This document shows, piece by piece, positions 1-11,007 of a stretch of DNA of 64,000 bases. Within the stretch, counting starts at the first letter, position 1; each line of letters opens with the position of its first letter. Location of the stretch: contig RCSZ01000006.1 of NCBI GenBank assembly GCA_014898425.1, forward strand, positions 868,001 through 932,000, written 5' to 3'. Origin of the DNA: Botryotinia globosa. Its lineage: Eukaryota > Ascomycota > Leotiomycetes > Helotiales > Sclerotiniaceae. The translations under genes were made by a program, and so were the position numbers. The notes under the pieces are model-generated. The model worked only from the letters and a program-made list of their open reading frames with translations, was not told the origin of the DNA and made no database searches.

Positions 1-318
1 CTACAAACCTACAAACCTACAAACCTACAAACCTACAAACCTACAAACCTACAAACCTACAAACCTACAAACCTACAAACCTACAAACCTACAAACCTAC
101 AAACCTACAAACCTACAAACCTACAAACCTACAAACCTACAAACCTACAAACCTACAAACCTACAAACCTACAAACCTACAAACCTACAAACCTACAAAC
201 CTACAAACCTACAAACCTACAAACCTACAAACCTACAAACCTACAAACCTACAAACCTACAAACCTACAAACCTACAAACCTACAAACCTACAAACCTAC
301 AAACCTACAAACCTACCT
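1..318. repeat. 8-bp tandem satellite (ctacaaac)n
   Basis: The window opens inside an almost perfect tandem array of the octamer ctacaaac, about 39 copies. It degenerates at about 310-320 into ctacctac and then unique pyrimidine-rich sequence. The left edge is cut by the window, so true length is unknown. The unit is not the fungal telomere repeat (TTAGGG), so this is an internal satellite. Confidence 0.97.
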
Positions 319-1143
319 ACCAATCCACCACTCCAAGAAACCCCCTATTCCTTACCTATCCCTTTTCTCGTATCCCTCATCCCTCATCTCTCAATCCATA
401 TATCCCATTTCCCACTTCCCACTCCATTCCAATCCATTCCATCTGCAGATACCACTATATACCCGAGTCATGACCACACCCACCCCCATCCAAAAACCCG
501 TGTGCTATGTTCCTCAAACCCAATTCACAACCCACGGTCCCAGCGTTTCTGTACTAAAACCACATCTTAGCTCCCATCTAACAAAATAAACTTAGAAACC
601 CGCTCCCTCTAGCCCACGCACCAACAAATTAGTCCCCGCCGAGCCCGCTTGGCACATTCTTGATTGACTTTTGGTGAAAGGAACTTTCCACGTCAAAGAC
701 TCATGCGGTGAAGTGCCGATGCGAAGGGTAGGTACCCCAGATACCCTAGAGGATCTACGTCTAGATTTTCAAGCTTGCGAGATTTTATGACGTGATACGA
801 TTTGAGTTTATTTCACAGTTATGGATTGAATTGATTTGATTTCTTGTGTTGGAATGTAATTTGATTCGATTGATATCATTGTCTTAAGCTAAACATTGCT
901 GAAGTGATTGAACAGCAATAATGCGTTATTCATTAGAAATGTATTTTGATAATGGGTCCAGCAACCAAGCTTTTTCCTTCTCCTCTCTCCCCCTCTCCCC
1001 TACCAAGCAAAGTTGTGTAAAGAATCGAAAGACATTATTAATCTTGATATATCCATAACCCCCATCCCCCATCTCAATGATCCCGTTGCAGTCTAATTAC
1101 ATGTATAGTTTTGTCGTATCATATCTCATGCGAGCCAGACTGC
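319..1143. other. Intergenic, no gene seen
   Basis: A C/T-rich stretch (319-520) is followed by AT-rich sequence that includes the presumed 3' flank of the CFEM gene, which is on the minus strand. No reading frame with coding character was found. Confidence 0.6.
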
Positions 1144-1781
1144 TTACAAAGCGAAAGCGGCGAAGAAACCAGCTCCAATAATGGCCCCGGCAGCATTGAC
1201 TCTACTTCCTGCAGCTGAAGATACTGTAGCGGGAGAAGAAGACGTTGAAGAAGCGGCAGAAGAAATAGCAGAGGAAGCGGATGATAGAGCTGAAGATATG
1301 CTTGAAGAAGCCGCGCTAGTGGCGCTAGCAATAGAGCTACCTGCCGAGGAAATGTTGCTAACTGCAGATGAAGAAGCTGAACCACTGGTAGATGAAGATG
1401 ATGCTTGAGTCGAAGAGGCGGCGGCTGATGAACCTGATGAACCGGCGGCTGCTTGGAGGACACAGATTTCGGTTGTGATTTTTTGAGTGGCTATAAAATT
1501 TGTTAGGATATGGTACGATTGTATGAAAATGTTGAAGACTTACTCAAAGTGTCAGAGGCAGAGCATCCAGCTGCGATACAAGGAGTGGCAGCTTTAGTGA
1601 TAGCATCTTTAGCATCGCCGCATTGGCATGCAAAGTCGGTAATACTACATCCAGCACCACTGGAAGCTGTTGACAAGCAGGCAAGGGCACAAGATGGGAG
1701 TTGTGCCACTTCACTAGCGATACTCTGGGAGTAGGCCACTGAGGCAAGGAGGGCAGAAATGGCAGCGTATGTGAATTGCAT
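1144..1781 (-). CDS. CFEM-domain secreted protein, probably GPI-anchored
   Basis: Exons are complement(1544..1781) and complement(1144..1490), joined by a 53-nt GTAAGT...TAG intron, giving 194 residues. The start at 1781 was preferred over the in-frame ATG at 1808 because it begins directly with a signal peptide (MQFTYAAISALLASVAYS). The mature N-terminus carries a CFEM domain with eight cysteines; the last (in EICVLQ) is supplied by exon 2, so the splice is needed to complete the domain. The C-terminal half is almost all Ser/Ala, typical of an O-glycosylated stalk, and ends in a short hydrophobic tail (GAIIGAGFFAAFAL) consistent with a GPI signal. CFEM proteins act at the fungal surface in haem/iron capture, adhesion or host interaction; which applies here cannot be told from sequence. 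Confidence 0.9.
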
Positions 1782-3507
1782 GTTTGCGTTAATGATTGCT
1801 TGAAACAAGAAATGTGTAGTTGAAGAAAAGTGGTATGTAGATAAAGATTGAAGTCTTTTAATGTATAATGTAACTTTACTGTAGAATCAAAAGAGAAGGG
1901 GACCAGCTTCATCTTATAGGTTCAACGAGGGTATGTAATTGCCTGCAGATGGTTACTGTTTGGTGTTGTAGTCCGAGCGGAGTTCTGTGCACACACAAAT
2001 GGCATCGATGAGCACTTGCTCGGGAACCAATAACCTGAGTGATTTTATTGATCTTCCTCGGCCTCAATACAGAAAGGAGGTCTATCACCGTTGATACGTC
2101 GGGTGGCGGAAAGCTATCCCCTGCAGCAAAATTTGCCGTGCCTAAGAGCTACTAAGTAGTAAGTACTCGAGTAATAAGTTGTAACGTGCAATCTAGCCTT
2201 CAAATGGCATCTGGTAGCGTGATAGATCTTTTTAGACATATGTACATGATATATCATACATCTAATTCCACGCGATTGATAAGAGTTTGACTATTAAACG
2301 AGCTAGGTCAATAGCAATGCATCCATCTATGTACTACCTATCTACCTAGTAATTGCAAATTTGCATCTCCTTGGGTAGACATACTTGATCTATTCTTTCT
2401 CCAGCCTTTTTCTTTACTAATTTCAATTACTTTAATATATCGACAATTGTGTAAATGTGTGCTTTAATCACCGGAAAATACTACCCCAACTATTACCCGG
2501 GCGGGCTGGAACCCCAGAAAAAGGAATCAAGGTAAAAGGGAACTAGGCTCTCATATCAGAGGTGCATCATAAATCAGTAGATCATCCGAAAGAGATAAAA
2601 TAATCCTTGACCAATAAAGCAAGCATGTCCGTTTAACCCTTGATGTTTGTCTAACCCTTGCGTCCCGATGAAAACATTATCCATATTGATCGTTGAATTG
2701 CGAGTCATCTTGACTTGCCCCAATCACAAGTTGGCTAAATTGTTTGTTCAACTGCAAAAAGAAAAACCCATCAGGGATTTCTCGCAGGCACCTGGGTCTG
2801 ACCAGGTATCAACTGCAAATACATTGCACATGAAATATTCTTGCATGCCGAGGTGGACATACATAGTACATACTGATCAGCCTTTCTTGAAAACGTTAGA
2901 ATTTGGATAAATCGCTGCATTAGATTGGTGCGTTGTTGAATTGATGCATGAGGGGAAATGAAAGTAACCACGGGAAAAGAATATACTCGCAAAAGAAAGA
3001 TATTTCCTTGGAAACAACCCGGGCCAAAGAGATAATCGAGATGATTAATGTATTGAAGTCGAAAAACAAATTCTGATGAATTACAACAAGATTCCGAGGT
3101 GCAAATGAACATGTGGAGGTATCGACGTTTGAGAATTCCGATGGACAAAAACTCTAAATGATGAGTGAGACATATACAAGTTCGGTGGTTGTCTTTTTGA
3201 CGTTTGATTGCGGGGTAATTGAAGCCATATCCACCAAGACCTCCACTAAAGCTTCGTGTCTTCAAAGTTCACAGTTCACAGTGAATCAGTGATGTACGGA
3301 GTAGGAGAGAGAAAGAAGACGTTGCGTTATTTTGACAACATGCGCATTGCGCACTGAGGGAATAGCTTCTTGTCAGGGATCAATGTCGGAGTAAATTCCA
3401 ATCTCAGCAATGTGGATACTGGAAGGATTTGGATACGAACTATCTCATGCGTGACTTATTTGACTCCAATGATGGAATCATGGAAGGGCTACAAACCGAG
3501 ATACTTC
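1782..3507. other. Intergenic, no supported gene
   Basis: Upstream region of the CFEM gene followed by about 1.4 kb without convincing coding sequence. The longest open frame (minus strand, 2771-3265) lacks any recognisable domain, has erratic composition, and is not reported as a gene. Confidence 0.5.
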
Positions 3508-4094
3508 TTAGCCCAGAAATCCATCGTTCTCGGGAACATTTCCTTGGTCTGAAAGATCCGTGTTCTCACACCCATTCCCCAGAAAATCATCTTAACCTTA
3601 AGCACGACAATTGATGGATACGTCAAGGAACAGGTCGCGTCCTTCCATCAATGTTTAAGTACAGGCTTTTTCGTGTAAGATTTGAAAAGTAAGTATCTAC
3701 CTTGAGCGGTCCTTAATCTCGCCTCACTCATCTCGACTACTCCGCTTAGCCTGGCAAAGTTTTCCGCTGTCAATTCCTCACTCCTTCCTCCGGCATGGAA
3801 ATCGGATCCCTTAAATAACTTCCAGACAATTTGTAACCATATTGCGTCGACATGCACATTAGGAATCGTTGCCCATGGAGACCAGATGACTGCAGGTCTA
3901 TTGAATGCATCGTGGGCAATCGATATGAGAAACTGAAGTGACTTATCGCAATCCAGCCAATGTGGTATGTGCGAAAATATGAGGGAGAAGGCAATGATGG
4001 AAAAAGTACGGTCGACAAGGCGACACGAGCGAAGTGACGATGTGGGAAGGTAACTGAGTATATGCTTGAGCAGTTCCGGTGCCATGCTATCCAT
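3508..4094 (-). CDS. F-box-like protein, short; 3' end uncertain
   Basis: The start at 4094 reads MDSMAPELLKHILSYLP, followed by SLRSCRLVDRTFSIIA. This matches the helix pattern of an N-terminal F-box (P-ELL-I-YLP ... SC-LV-R-F), the Skp1-binding module of SCF ubiquitin ligases. The next 80 residues contain W and L repeats (WSPWATIP, IWLQIVWKLFKG) seen in fungal F-box-like families. Two endings are possible: exon 1 to 3701, a 110-nt intron, and a last exon 3590-3508 (158 residues); or read-through to a stop at 3648 (148 residues). Either way it is far shorter than usual fungal F-box proteins, so it may be a truncated copy. No substrate-binding repeat is seen. Confidence 0.5.
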
Positions 4095-4321
4095 CTTCAA
4101 TGGTATGGGTAGAACAGGAAGTCGGACGAATCTGAGTGGAAATTGCGAGGAGACATTGTATTTTGAATATAGACATTGAATACAGACACCTTGATGGGAA
4201 GCATACCATGCCAATACTAATAAAGCAATAAACTTAAGCTCAGTGTGCTTTAGATCCAGTCATCATCCTTCGCATCGAAGAGTTATTTTCCAAGTACCCA
4301 TCAAGGTTTGTAGAATCAAGG

Positions 4322-5575
4322 TTAGGATTGAGGTCGCAGTAAACCTTCAGCTTCTTGTTGTTCTTCTTCCCACCAGTCCTTGAACATTGTCAATCTTTTG
4401 GTCCTTTCTATCGCCATTCGTTTGCCTGGAGCTGTCTTCATCATTCCTCCTAGTTTCTCCAGTTTGTCTTCGAAATGCTGAATGGTCTCTCCCATATCCC
4501 TTGCACCTTTCGCTCCACCGAATGTGAATGTTCTTCCAATACCAACCGCGCCTACAATAAAACAAAAATTTAGCTTCCTCTTCTTGTCATTCAATTTCTA
4601 GGATGTAGCCTTACCAATAGCATCGAGCCGGTCAGCATCTTGGACTACAGCCAGCTCTGGGTATTTCTCAATCATGCCCCTCACTGATGCCATATCCTTT
4701 ATTTCGCTAGAATACGAAACTCCGAGAACGATTCTCTGTACTTTGACGGCCAACTTTTCTTCGGCCCCAAAACTCAATAGTGTTGATAGTACCAAAGTAT
4801 TTGGATCCTGTCCAGGTAAGAGATACTTCTTGTCGCCTACATCATGCAAAAGTGCCGCCAAAGTGACAACCTGTAGATCTAACTCTGGGCCGCCTATCCT
4901 CTCTGCCTTGAGCTCCTTGTATATTCTATGCGCCAACCCAACAACGCGTCGAATATGGCTGAAGTCGTGAGATCCATCATATGCGCTCATATATTTCTCG
5001 ACAAAAGCTGTGACTTGCACAATTAGACCAGCATTTTGTGCCATCTTTGGTTTGGGATTGTCTGGTTTCGGTGTAATTGTGGAAGGGAGGTGAGACGATG
5101 GAGTATTGATAACTGCGGGGCCTTCTGAGTATTCGCGAAATTCAGAATAACGAGACCTTCGTCGCATACCGAGCTTTTGTCGTAGGCGCCCCAAGTTCGA
5201 TCTTTGTATTTCGAACCCTTCGGAAATCAAAGCTTGAGTAATTTGATCATCATTAAGATTGGAATTGTAATGATAAGTTAACCGATCCTGGAGAGCTTGA
5301 GGGATGGGTCCACGATTTCTCTTGCGAATATTCCATGCTGCCAAACTTCGAGACACTTTACGTTCAGAGACATCTAGACCCAATTCTCGATTGAGCTTTC
5401 TTGTAATGTCGATGATAGGAGTATTATCTTCGGCGAAGAGTTTGACTATAAGATCCTTATATGGCTCCAAACTCACGCCAGGAGGACGACCGGGTTTTCG
5501 TGATGTGGAATTGATTTCTGGGGCATCATTGTGTTGTTCTAGAAGTTCCCCAGGACTTATTAGAGTTGGAGGCAT
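4322..5575 (-). CDS. HD-domain phosphohydrolase with N-terminal tandem HTH/Clr5-like region
   Basis: Exons complement(4615..5575) and complement(4322..4551) join in frame (396 residues; 63-nt intron, GTAAGG...GTAG). Residues 20-130 hold an AT-hook-like RKPGRPPG, then two helical repeats resembling the fungal Clr5 / DNA-binding HTH type (YKDLIVKLFAEDNTPIIDI..., then IPQALQDRLTYHYNSNLNDD...), each ending in a basic cluster. After a Pro/Ser linker comes a metal-dependent HD domain: H in DFSHIRRVVGLAHR, the HD pair in LAALLHDVGDKK (about residues 244-245), and the final Asp in VVQDADRLDAIG. Fungal HD proteins of this type are normally about 220-240 residues and would begin near MAQNAGLIVQV; the first 160 residues are thus an extension or a fusion with a neighbouring gene. 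The HD substrate is unknown (nucleotides are typical). It is divergent from the cyclase gene. Confidence 0.8.
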
Positions 5576-6153
5576 AATGAAAAGGGTTGGGTTGATTGAA
5601 TTTTGACGACAAGGTCTTATGAAAATCAAACCTATTTTGGCGGGTGGTGTGATGATTTCTTTTTCGGTCACCGTATTATATATATCTATCACAGAATAAT
5701 CGAAACTTCTTCTACAATGCAATTCACACTCTCGAAATGTATCTCTATACAACGTACAAGTAAGATGAGTATTGACATCGCTGCTCCTTCATATAAAATA
5801 CAGTCAGTACCTGTTCAACAATCTGTCTCCAGGTTTTCAAGGCACACATTGGCATCAAAACAAAAGATTCCTTGATAAGTTGATATGTTCCAAATGTCAA
5901 CAATGATTTGCCATCTGCTATCTGCTATGACAAACTACTCAAACTACTAACCTTCTTATCAACTATGATCAGCTTTTGCTGAATACCATCTCAAACTCAA
6001 TCCTGCCTCGGGATGAGGGGATCTACTAGGTACTCCCCCGCCCCCGCTCTATCAACAGACCGGTAAATTGGAAGCTTGAGGTGTGAACCCTCGTGAACTT
6101 GAGATCTTCCTTCATTCACAAAAAGGGTTCAAGACCATAATTACTATTTGAAA
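5576..6153. promoter_or_regulatory. Divergent promoter region (HD protein / cyclase)
   Basis: This 578-bp interval separates two divergently transcribed genes and should hold both promoters. No specific operator was identified. It contains short repeated words such as caaactactcaaactacta near 5930-5950. Confidence 0.5.
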
Positions 6154-7404
6154 ATGTCAGATATGCAATCCAAAGTTAACAGCCGACTCACTCAAGTCAC
6201 CGATTTCTTAACCGGCAATAAGACTGCCACGACGATTCCATTCGACCCTAATTCCACCAAGTTTCCCAATAGAAAGGATGTTCCACGAAGAGAAGATGCA
6301 CCCGAAGGAGCGTAAGTACTATATGCGCTTTCTAGAAGCTCAACTAACGGCTAAAAGTGCGTGGGTTTGGGGACCTGATGATTATGTGCGTAATTCTGAC
6401 ATTATAACTTTCAACATCGTTAAACGATTACATAGATTGGGAGATTAAATCTTCTCACACCAGCTCGAGTCACTGCCGCATCAAATGAAATCCAAAGCGG
6501 GGAGATTGTTCCATTGAACCTCCCTTTGAACGTACCAGAAGTACCAGGTTTCGGTCGAGAACCGTTTGAGCATAGCATTAAAGAGCTAACTCCTGGATTG
6601 GCTTATGATGATGTATATTCATTAAATACACAATCAGGTACACAATGGGATGGTTTCAGGCATATTGCACACATGCCCACAGGCAACTTCTATAATGGGA
6701 CTAAAGAGAAGGATATAATTGGAGCTGAGAAGGATGATAACAAATGTGGAATCCATCATTGGGCTGAGCATGGGATAGCCGGTCGCGGTATCTTGATTGA
6801 CTACTGGACGTACGCAAAGGAGAACGGAATTATCTATGGTAATCAATCAGGATCAAATCGGTATCACTTCGTCGTCTGACTTGAATATATAGATCCATAT
6901 GACTATCACACTATATCCTACGCTGAATTGCAAGCTGCCGGAAAAGCCCAAGGTATCGATATCCGCCCCGCATCTCAAGGCGGAAACATTCAAATAGGAG
7001 ATCTGCTTTTCATTCGCTCGGGTTTCGTCTCTACTTACCACGGCAAATCACCAGAAGCACGAAATGCCGCTGCTCTCAGGCCACACGGGATCGGACCTGA
7101 TGCTGATCAGAGATGGGCCGGTCTCAAACAAGATGAGGATATGCTTGATTGGTTACATGATTGCTACTTTTCGGCTGTAGCAGGTGATGCGCCTGCTTTT
7201 GAGGCTTGGCCATCGCAAGAGCATTATATGTTACATGAATATATACTTGCCATGTGGGGTATGCCTCTAGGAGAAATGTTCGACTTGGAGAAGTTGGCAA
7301 AGACGTGTAGAGAGAAAGGAAGGTGGAGCTTTTTCGTTACTAGTGCTCCGAATCATTGTCAAGGAGGTGTATCCAGTCATGGAAACGCAATTGCTATATT
7401 TTGA
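6154..7404 (+). CDS. Cyclase-family (PF04199-type) metal-dependent hydrolase
   Basis: Four exons (6154..6311, 6358..6385, 6436..6838, 6893..7404) join in frame to 366 residues. Introns are about 46-54 nt; the second exon is only 28 nt. The protein matches the fungal branch of the cyclase / kynurenine-formamidase-like family: LNLLTPARV near the start, the metal-site region TQWDGFRHIAH (where bacterial members have HxGTHxDxPxH), the block DLLFIRSGF, HDCYFSAVAGDAPAFEAWP, and a C-terminal APNHCQGGVSSHGNAIAIF. Family members hydrolyse or cyclise small amides and lactones. The fungal branch is uncharacterised and common beside oxidative metabolism genes, so the substrate is not assigned. No signal peptide is seen, so it is probably cytosolic. 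The coding start was chosen by AAAATG context and family N-terminus length. Confidence 0.88.
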
Positions 7405-8559
7405 GATTTGGCGCAAGTGTAACTCATCTGTCCTTCGACATTCCTTGTTTGGGACGTTCGATCACATTATCATAATTGGTCAATATGTAGTTTTATTCTT
7501 CCAGTAAATATATGTATCTCTTGCCCCCTGAGCCGAGCAGAATTTGCAAATCCAATAGCTATCTCATCGCATCTAGTAGTCCTGATGATCATCGAAAATT
7601 CAAACTGCAAAATTGACAAGAAAGATCAATCACCAGAATATTGTGCGCATATCAAGTATATCTCTAAACTACTATCCATCATCTAAATCCATCAACAGCT
7701 TAAACATCCCCCCTCTCCCCTCGACAAACATCCTCGCATCAAAATTCCATCTCCTACTTCCTACCTCCCCAACTCACCTCCACACCTCGACATCTCCCCA
7801 CCTCAAAACAAATACTCACTACCCATTATCTACACACCTCCACCATCTAACTTCTATCTCACAGTGTCACTGCATACTCAGAAATCCCAATCCACGTCTC
7901 CAAGTATCGATACACATAACATAAAATATGTATTCGAGATTGCGATACCCATACTCATGAACCAATATTGCCTCTATATATTCCATTCCATCTATCTAGC
8001 CTACCTTCTATTCCCTTTTCTTTTTCTCTTGACAAGGATGCTATGTATTTGATTGGATATAGTGTACGGGGTTTGCTATGTTTGGAATTTGGTGACTTTT
8101 CAAGATTCAGGCCTGCGCTGAGAAATTGATAGCGCTACTTTTTTCTCTCTCATATCTCGTTCTCCTCCTCCTCCTCCTCTTCACTCAAAATACTCACAAT
8201 TTTGATATCGTAGCAGAAAGAAGTAAGACAGTGATATACAAGAAAAGCGCAGTAATTAAATTCATAGCTTGCGAAACCCCATCGACATCTTTGCTTGTAA
8301 GATCCCTACTTATCGCAGGATATGAATACAAATAGATTATTCACATGTAAACAAACTGCCCGAGTTAATTCGAGACATCACTTGCACCGAGGCAGAATTT
8401 GAACACTAGTAAAATTATAATCAGTCAGGGCACCACTACAGAAAACTATCTTCGTATACGAATATATTCTACTCTATCTCTCCATCCATCCAAACCAACA
8501 CCATCTTAGCATCTCATTTCCATCTTTTCAAAACGAAAAGAGAAGAAGAAAAAAAACAT
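7405..8559. other. Intergenic, no gene seen
   Basis: This lies between convergent 3' ends. It is rich in C/T tracts on the plus strand (7640-7870) and open frames there are low-complexity Ser/Pro/Thr/His readings, not coding. No RNA gene was found. Confidence 0.55.
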
Positions 8560-9677
8560 TTAATCTTCACTCGACTCCGTCTCATCCTCACTCCTCTCCT
8601 TCATTTCCTTATTCCAAGTATTTCCCTTTCCCCTCCCTCCCTTCTTCCCCTTGACACCCTTTCCCCTCAATCCAACCGGAACCTCCTTCTTCACCACTCC
8701 ATTCTCGAACAAGATCCCAATGTCTGCTCGTCTCGCAACAACCTTTTTCCAGACGTGTTTACTAACAACACCTTCATCATTCCCCTCGCTTAATATTCCC
8801 CCGTTTCCATTTTTGTACCATTTAATCTCGGGGTGGGACTCAAGAGCTGATTTGAGAGAGATGTAGATGTATATATCTGCATCATCTTTACTGGTGGATG
8901 AAGAAGTTCGAGTCTCGGTACCATCAAAGGAGACAAAGATACTAGAGAATGCTAGATAAGCTTGCCCGCCTGCTTTCTTGATACCCCCGGAAGCGAAAAT
9001 GAGAGGGTAGTTTGCGTACGAGGTTTCGTAGACGACGAGATCAGGTAAATCTACAGTCGAAGTGGTGAGAAGTTGAAGAGAGATGGAGGAAATGTTTGTC
9101 GAGGTGATGGTTGTGGGAGTAGAAGAGGTGTCGAGACGAATGAGGTAGTTAGAAGGAGATTCTGACTCGTTCTCGGATGAGAAAATCGATTTTATGGTGA
9201 ACCGAGATTTTGCAGGAGACTGAATGATATTTCGAAGTTCTAAGAGACTGAGATCAAGGGAATTGAGGTCGTCGAGCTATGAAATTGTTAGGTGATTTGA
9301 TGCTTGGAAAATAACTTATTTGTTAGACGAGTAGATTCAGACGTCTAGAAAGGCCTAAATCTTAAGTTATTTTTACTTACGACTTTTGCACAATTGAACC
9401 AGCCCTCAGAATCTGCAACAAGCTTCTCTGAGTTCTCTCCCTGTTCCTGGTCTTGTTCTACTGAACGTTTGAGAAGCTTGGTAAGGGCTCGAGTGACAGT
9501 AGAGTCGCGTTCGGCAATAATGCTGTAGCCTCTCTGACGAGTCTTCTTATTGTTGGAGATACTTCCTCCATGTCTACTTCTACCGTGTCTCGATTGATTG
9601 TTGGAGATGGGAGAGGGAGCCATGATCTCTCTATCAAGAGACATGGCTGAAAGTGGTTGCATGACAGCAGCTGCCAT
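8560..9677 (-). CDS. Tpt1/KptA-like protein with altered catalytic residues
   Basis: Exons complement(9381..9677) and complement(8560..9276) give 337 residues; exon 2 has no early ATG and is easily missed. From residue 57 the order STVTRALTKLLKR ... SEGWFNCAKVLDDL ... SRFTIK follows tRNA 2'-phosphotransferase (Tpt1), which removes the splice-junction 2'-phosphate using NAD+. The later part also matches: YETSYANYPLIFASGGIKK, YIYISLKSAL, and a C-terminal RRADIGILFENGVVKKEVP. But the catalytic RH pair of Tpt1 (LLRH) reads LLKR here, the HGT of the NAD-binding region reads YETS, and the R-N-H-x-H segment reads G-Q-A-Y-L. Only the Arg of the RF motif is kept. The tail is Lys/Gly-rich, then acidic. 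It is probably a paralogue that lost or changed activity. A conventional Tpt1 should exist elsewhere in the genome. Confidence 0.75.
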
Positions 9678-11007
9678 TGTACTGTTCTGAACGAAAGACT
9701 GGAAAAAATTTGGTGCGTGTAAGAATTGTACGCACTAAAAAGAACCAAAAGTTGAGAGAATGATGATACAGCTTTTTCAGACAAGGAAATAGAGTGAGAT
9801 ATAAAAGATGAAGACTCGCGGTAACACAGCTTACATGTCATCAACCAGGAAATATCAATATGATAATGCCGTATTGATTCGCCAAGCACACAACGTTTCA
9901 GTCGCGGCACATCGGGCCATGGCATCTAACCTCTACATCACCTGTAACGAGTAATTTACGTTTTATGGCGGGGGCGGGACTTACAATAATTCAAAAAACG
10001 ATTCAAAGGGCAACCGCGGGGTGGTATCTAGCGGTGTGGACCCAATACATGTAACCTCAAACTGATTGACCACTCTGAAGAAGACACTCACCCCGCAATA
10101 GAATGCACGCAATACCTCATGCGATCATCTGCGTCCAATTGTTCATAAGGCTTGAAGCGGTGTGTATCACTGGCGTGCACGTGATCTAGCGGCTGCAGCA
10201 CAACGAGACTTTTTTGCGATGGCGGAACGTATTGCCTTTTAGAAAGTCGATCCTAGATGTGATAGTCTCTAGGAAGAATGGGAACCCCGGGATATCGAAT
10301 CGCCCAAATAACCATACACGGAAAACACTTATTTTCCAAATACTTTGTGATGATCTACATATTCATTCAAAATATGAATGATCTAGAATGTTTGTTGGAT
10401 TTGAAGCTCACGAGTTCGCTTATTCTAATTTCAATCCGAAACAATGATTGCCTGGGTTGAATTTGAATATTGAAAAGAGTTTGTATGTTCGGTATCCCGC
10501 TAGAAATACTATACGAGGCATGCATTTCAGTCACTCCACGGCACTAGCTCAGCGGAGAAAGAAGTAGCACGTTCTGTTGTGTAACTCAGTACTAGTTATG
10601 CCACTTTTGAATGTGAAATCAGTGCGTCTCATCAAGAGGCTTCATGTTTGGGAACAGTACCTGATTAAACCCGGATAATGAAGTATAAAGCGGGGTGACC
10701 ACAAGCAAGTGAAAATGTGAATGGTGCTCTCAGTAGTGCATTGTCTATATCGTTGAACTACAATAGGTTTCCGATATAGCTGCGTAGTTTTGTTCACCAG
10801 GTCTCTGTTGCGGTGTAAAGTACAGTAGAAAAATAGACTTACTGGCATGAATTTATTAATAATTGGAGTAGAGTAAATCCTGTTTCATGCCCAAGCTATT
10901 CATAGACTGGCAACTGAACTCCTCGCACCTTCCGATCTATCCCATCATTTTCAAAGAACTCCCTTTTGTTGTAAGTATTCATACAGGTGCACATAAAATG
11001 ATCATAC
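9678..11007. other. Intergenic, no gene seen
   Basis: Upstream of the Tpt1-like gene and downstream of OMA1. Open frames at 9458-9925 (-), 10278-10460 (+) and 10642-10848 (-) lack coding character. A CACGTGAT element lies at 10178-10185. Confidence 0.55.
10178..10185 (+). promoter_or_regulatory. CACGTGAT E-box element
   Basis: A bHLH-type CACGTG core followed by AT, about 500 bp upstream of the Tpt1-like start. It is one of five such elements in the window, all intergenic. Function is inferred only from the known CACGTG preference of bHLH regulators such as Cbf1. Confidence 0.35.

Noticed and set aside
2771..3265. Minus-strand 164-residue frame
   Set aside because: No domain or family-like motif, no introns to support it, and ordinary chance length for this composition.
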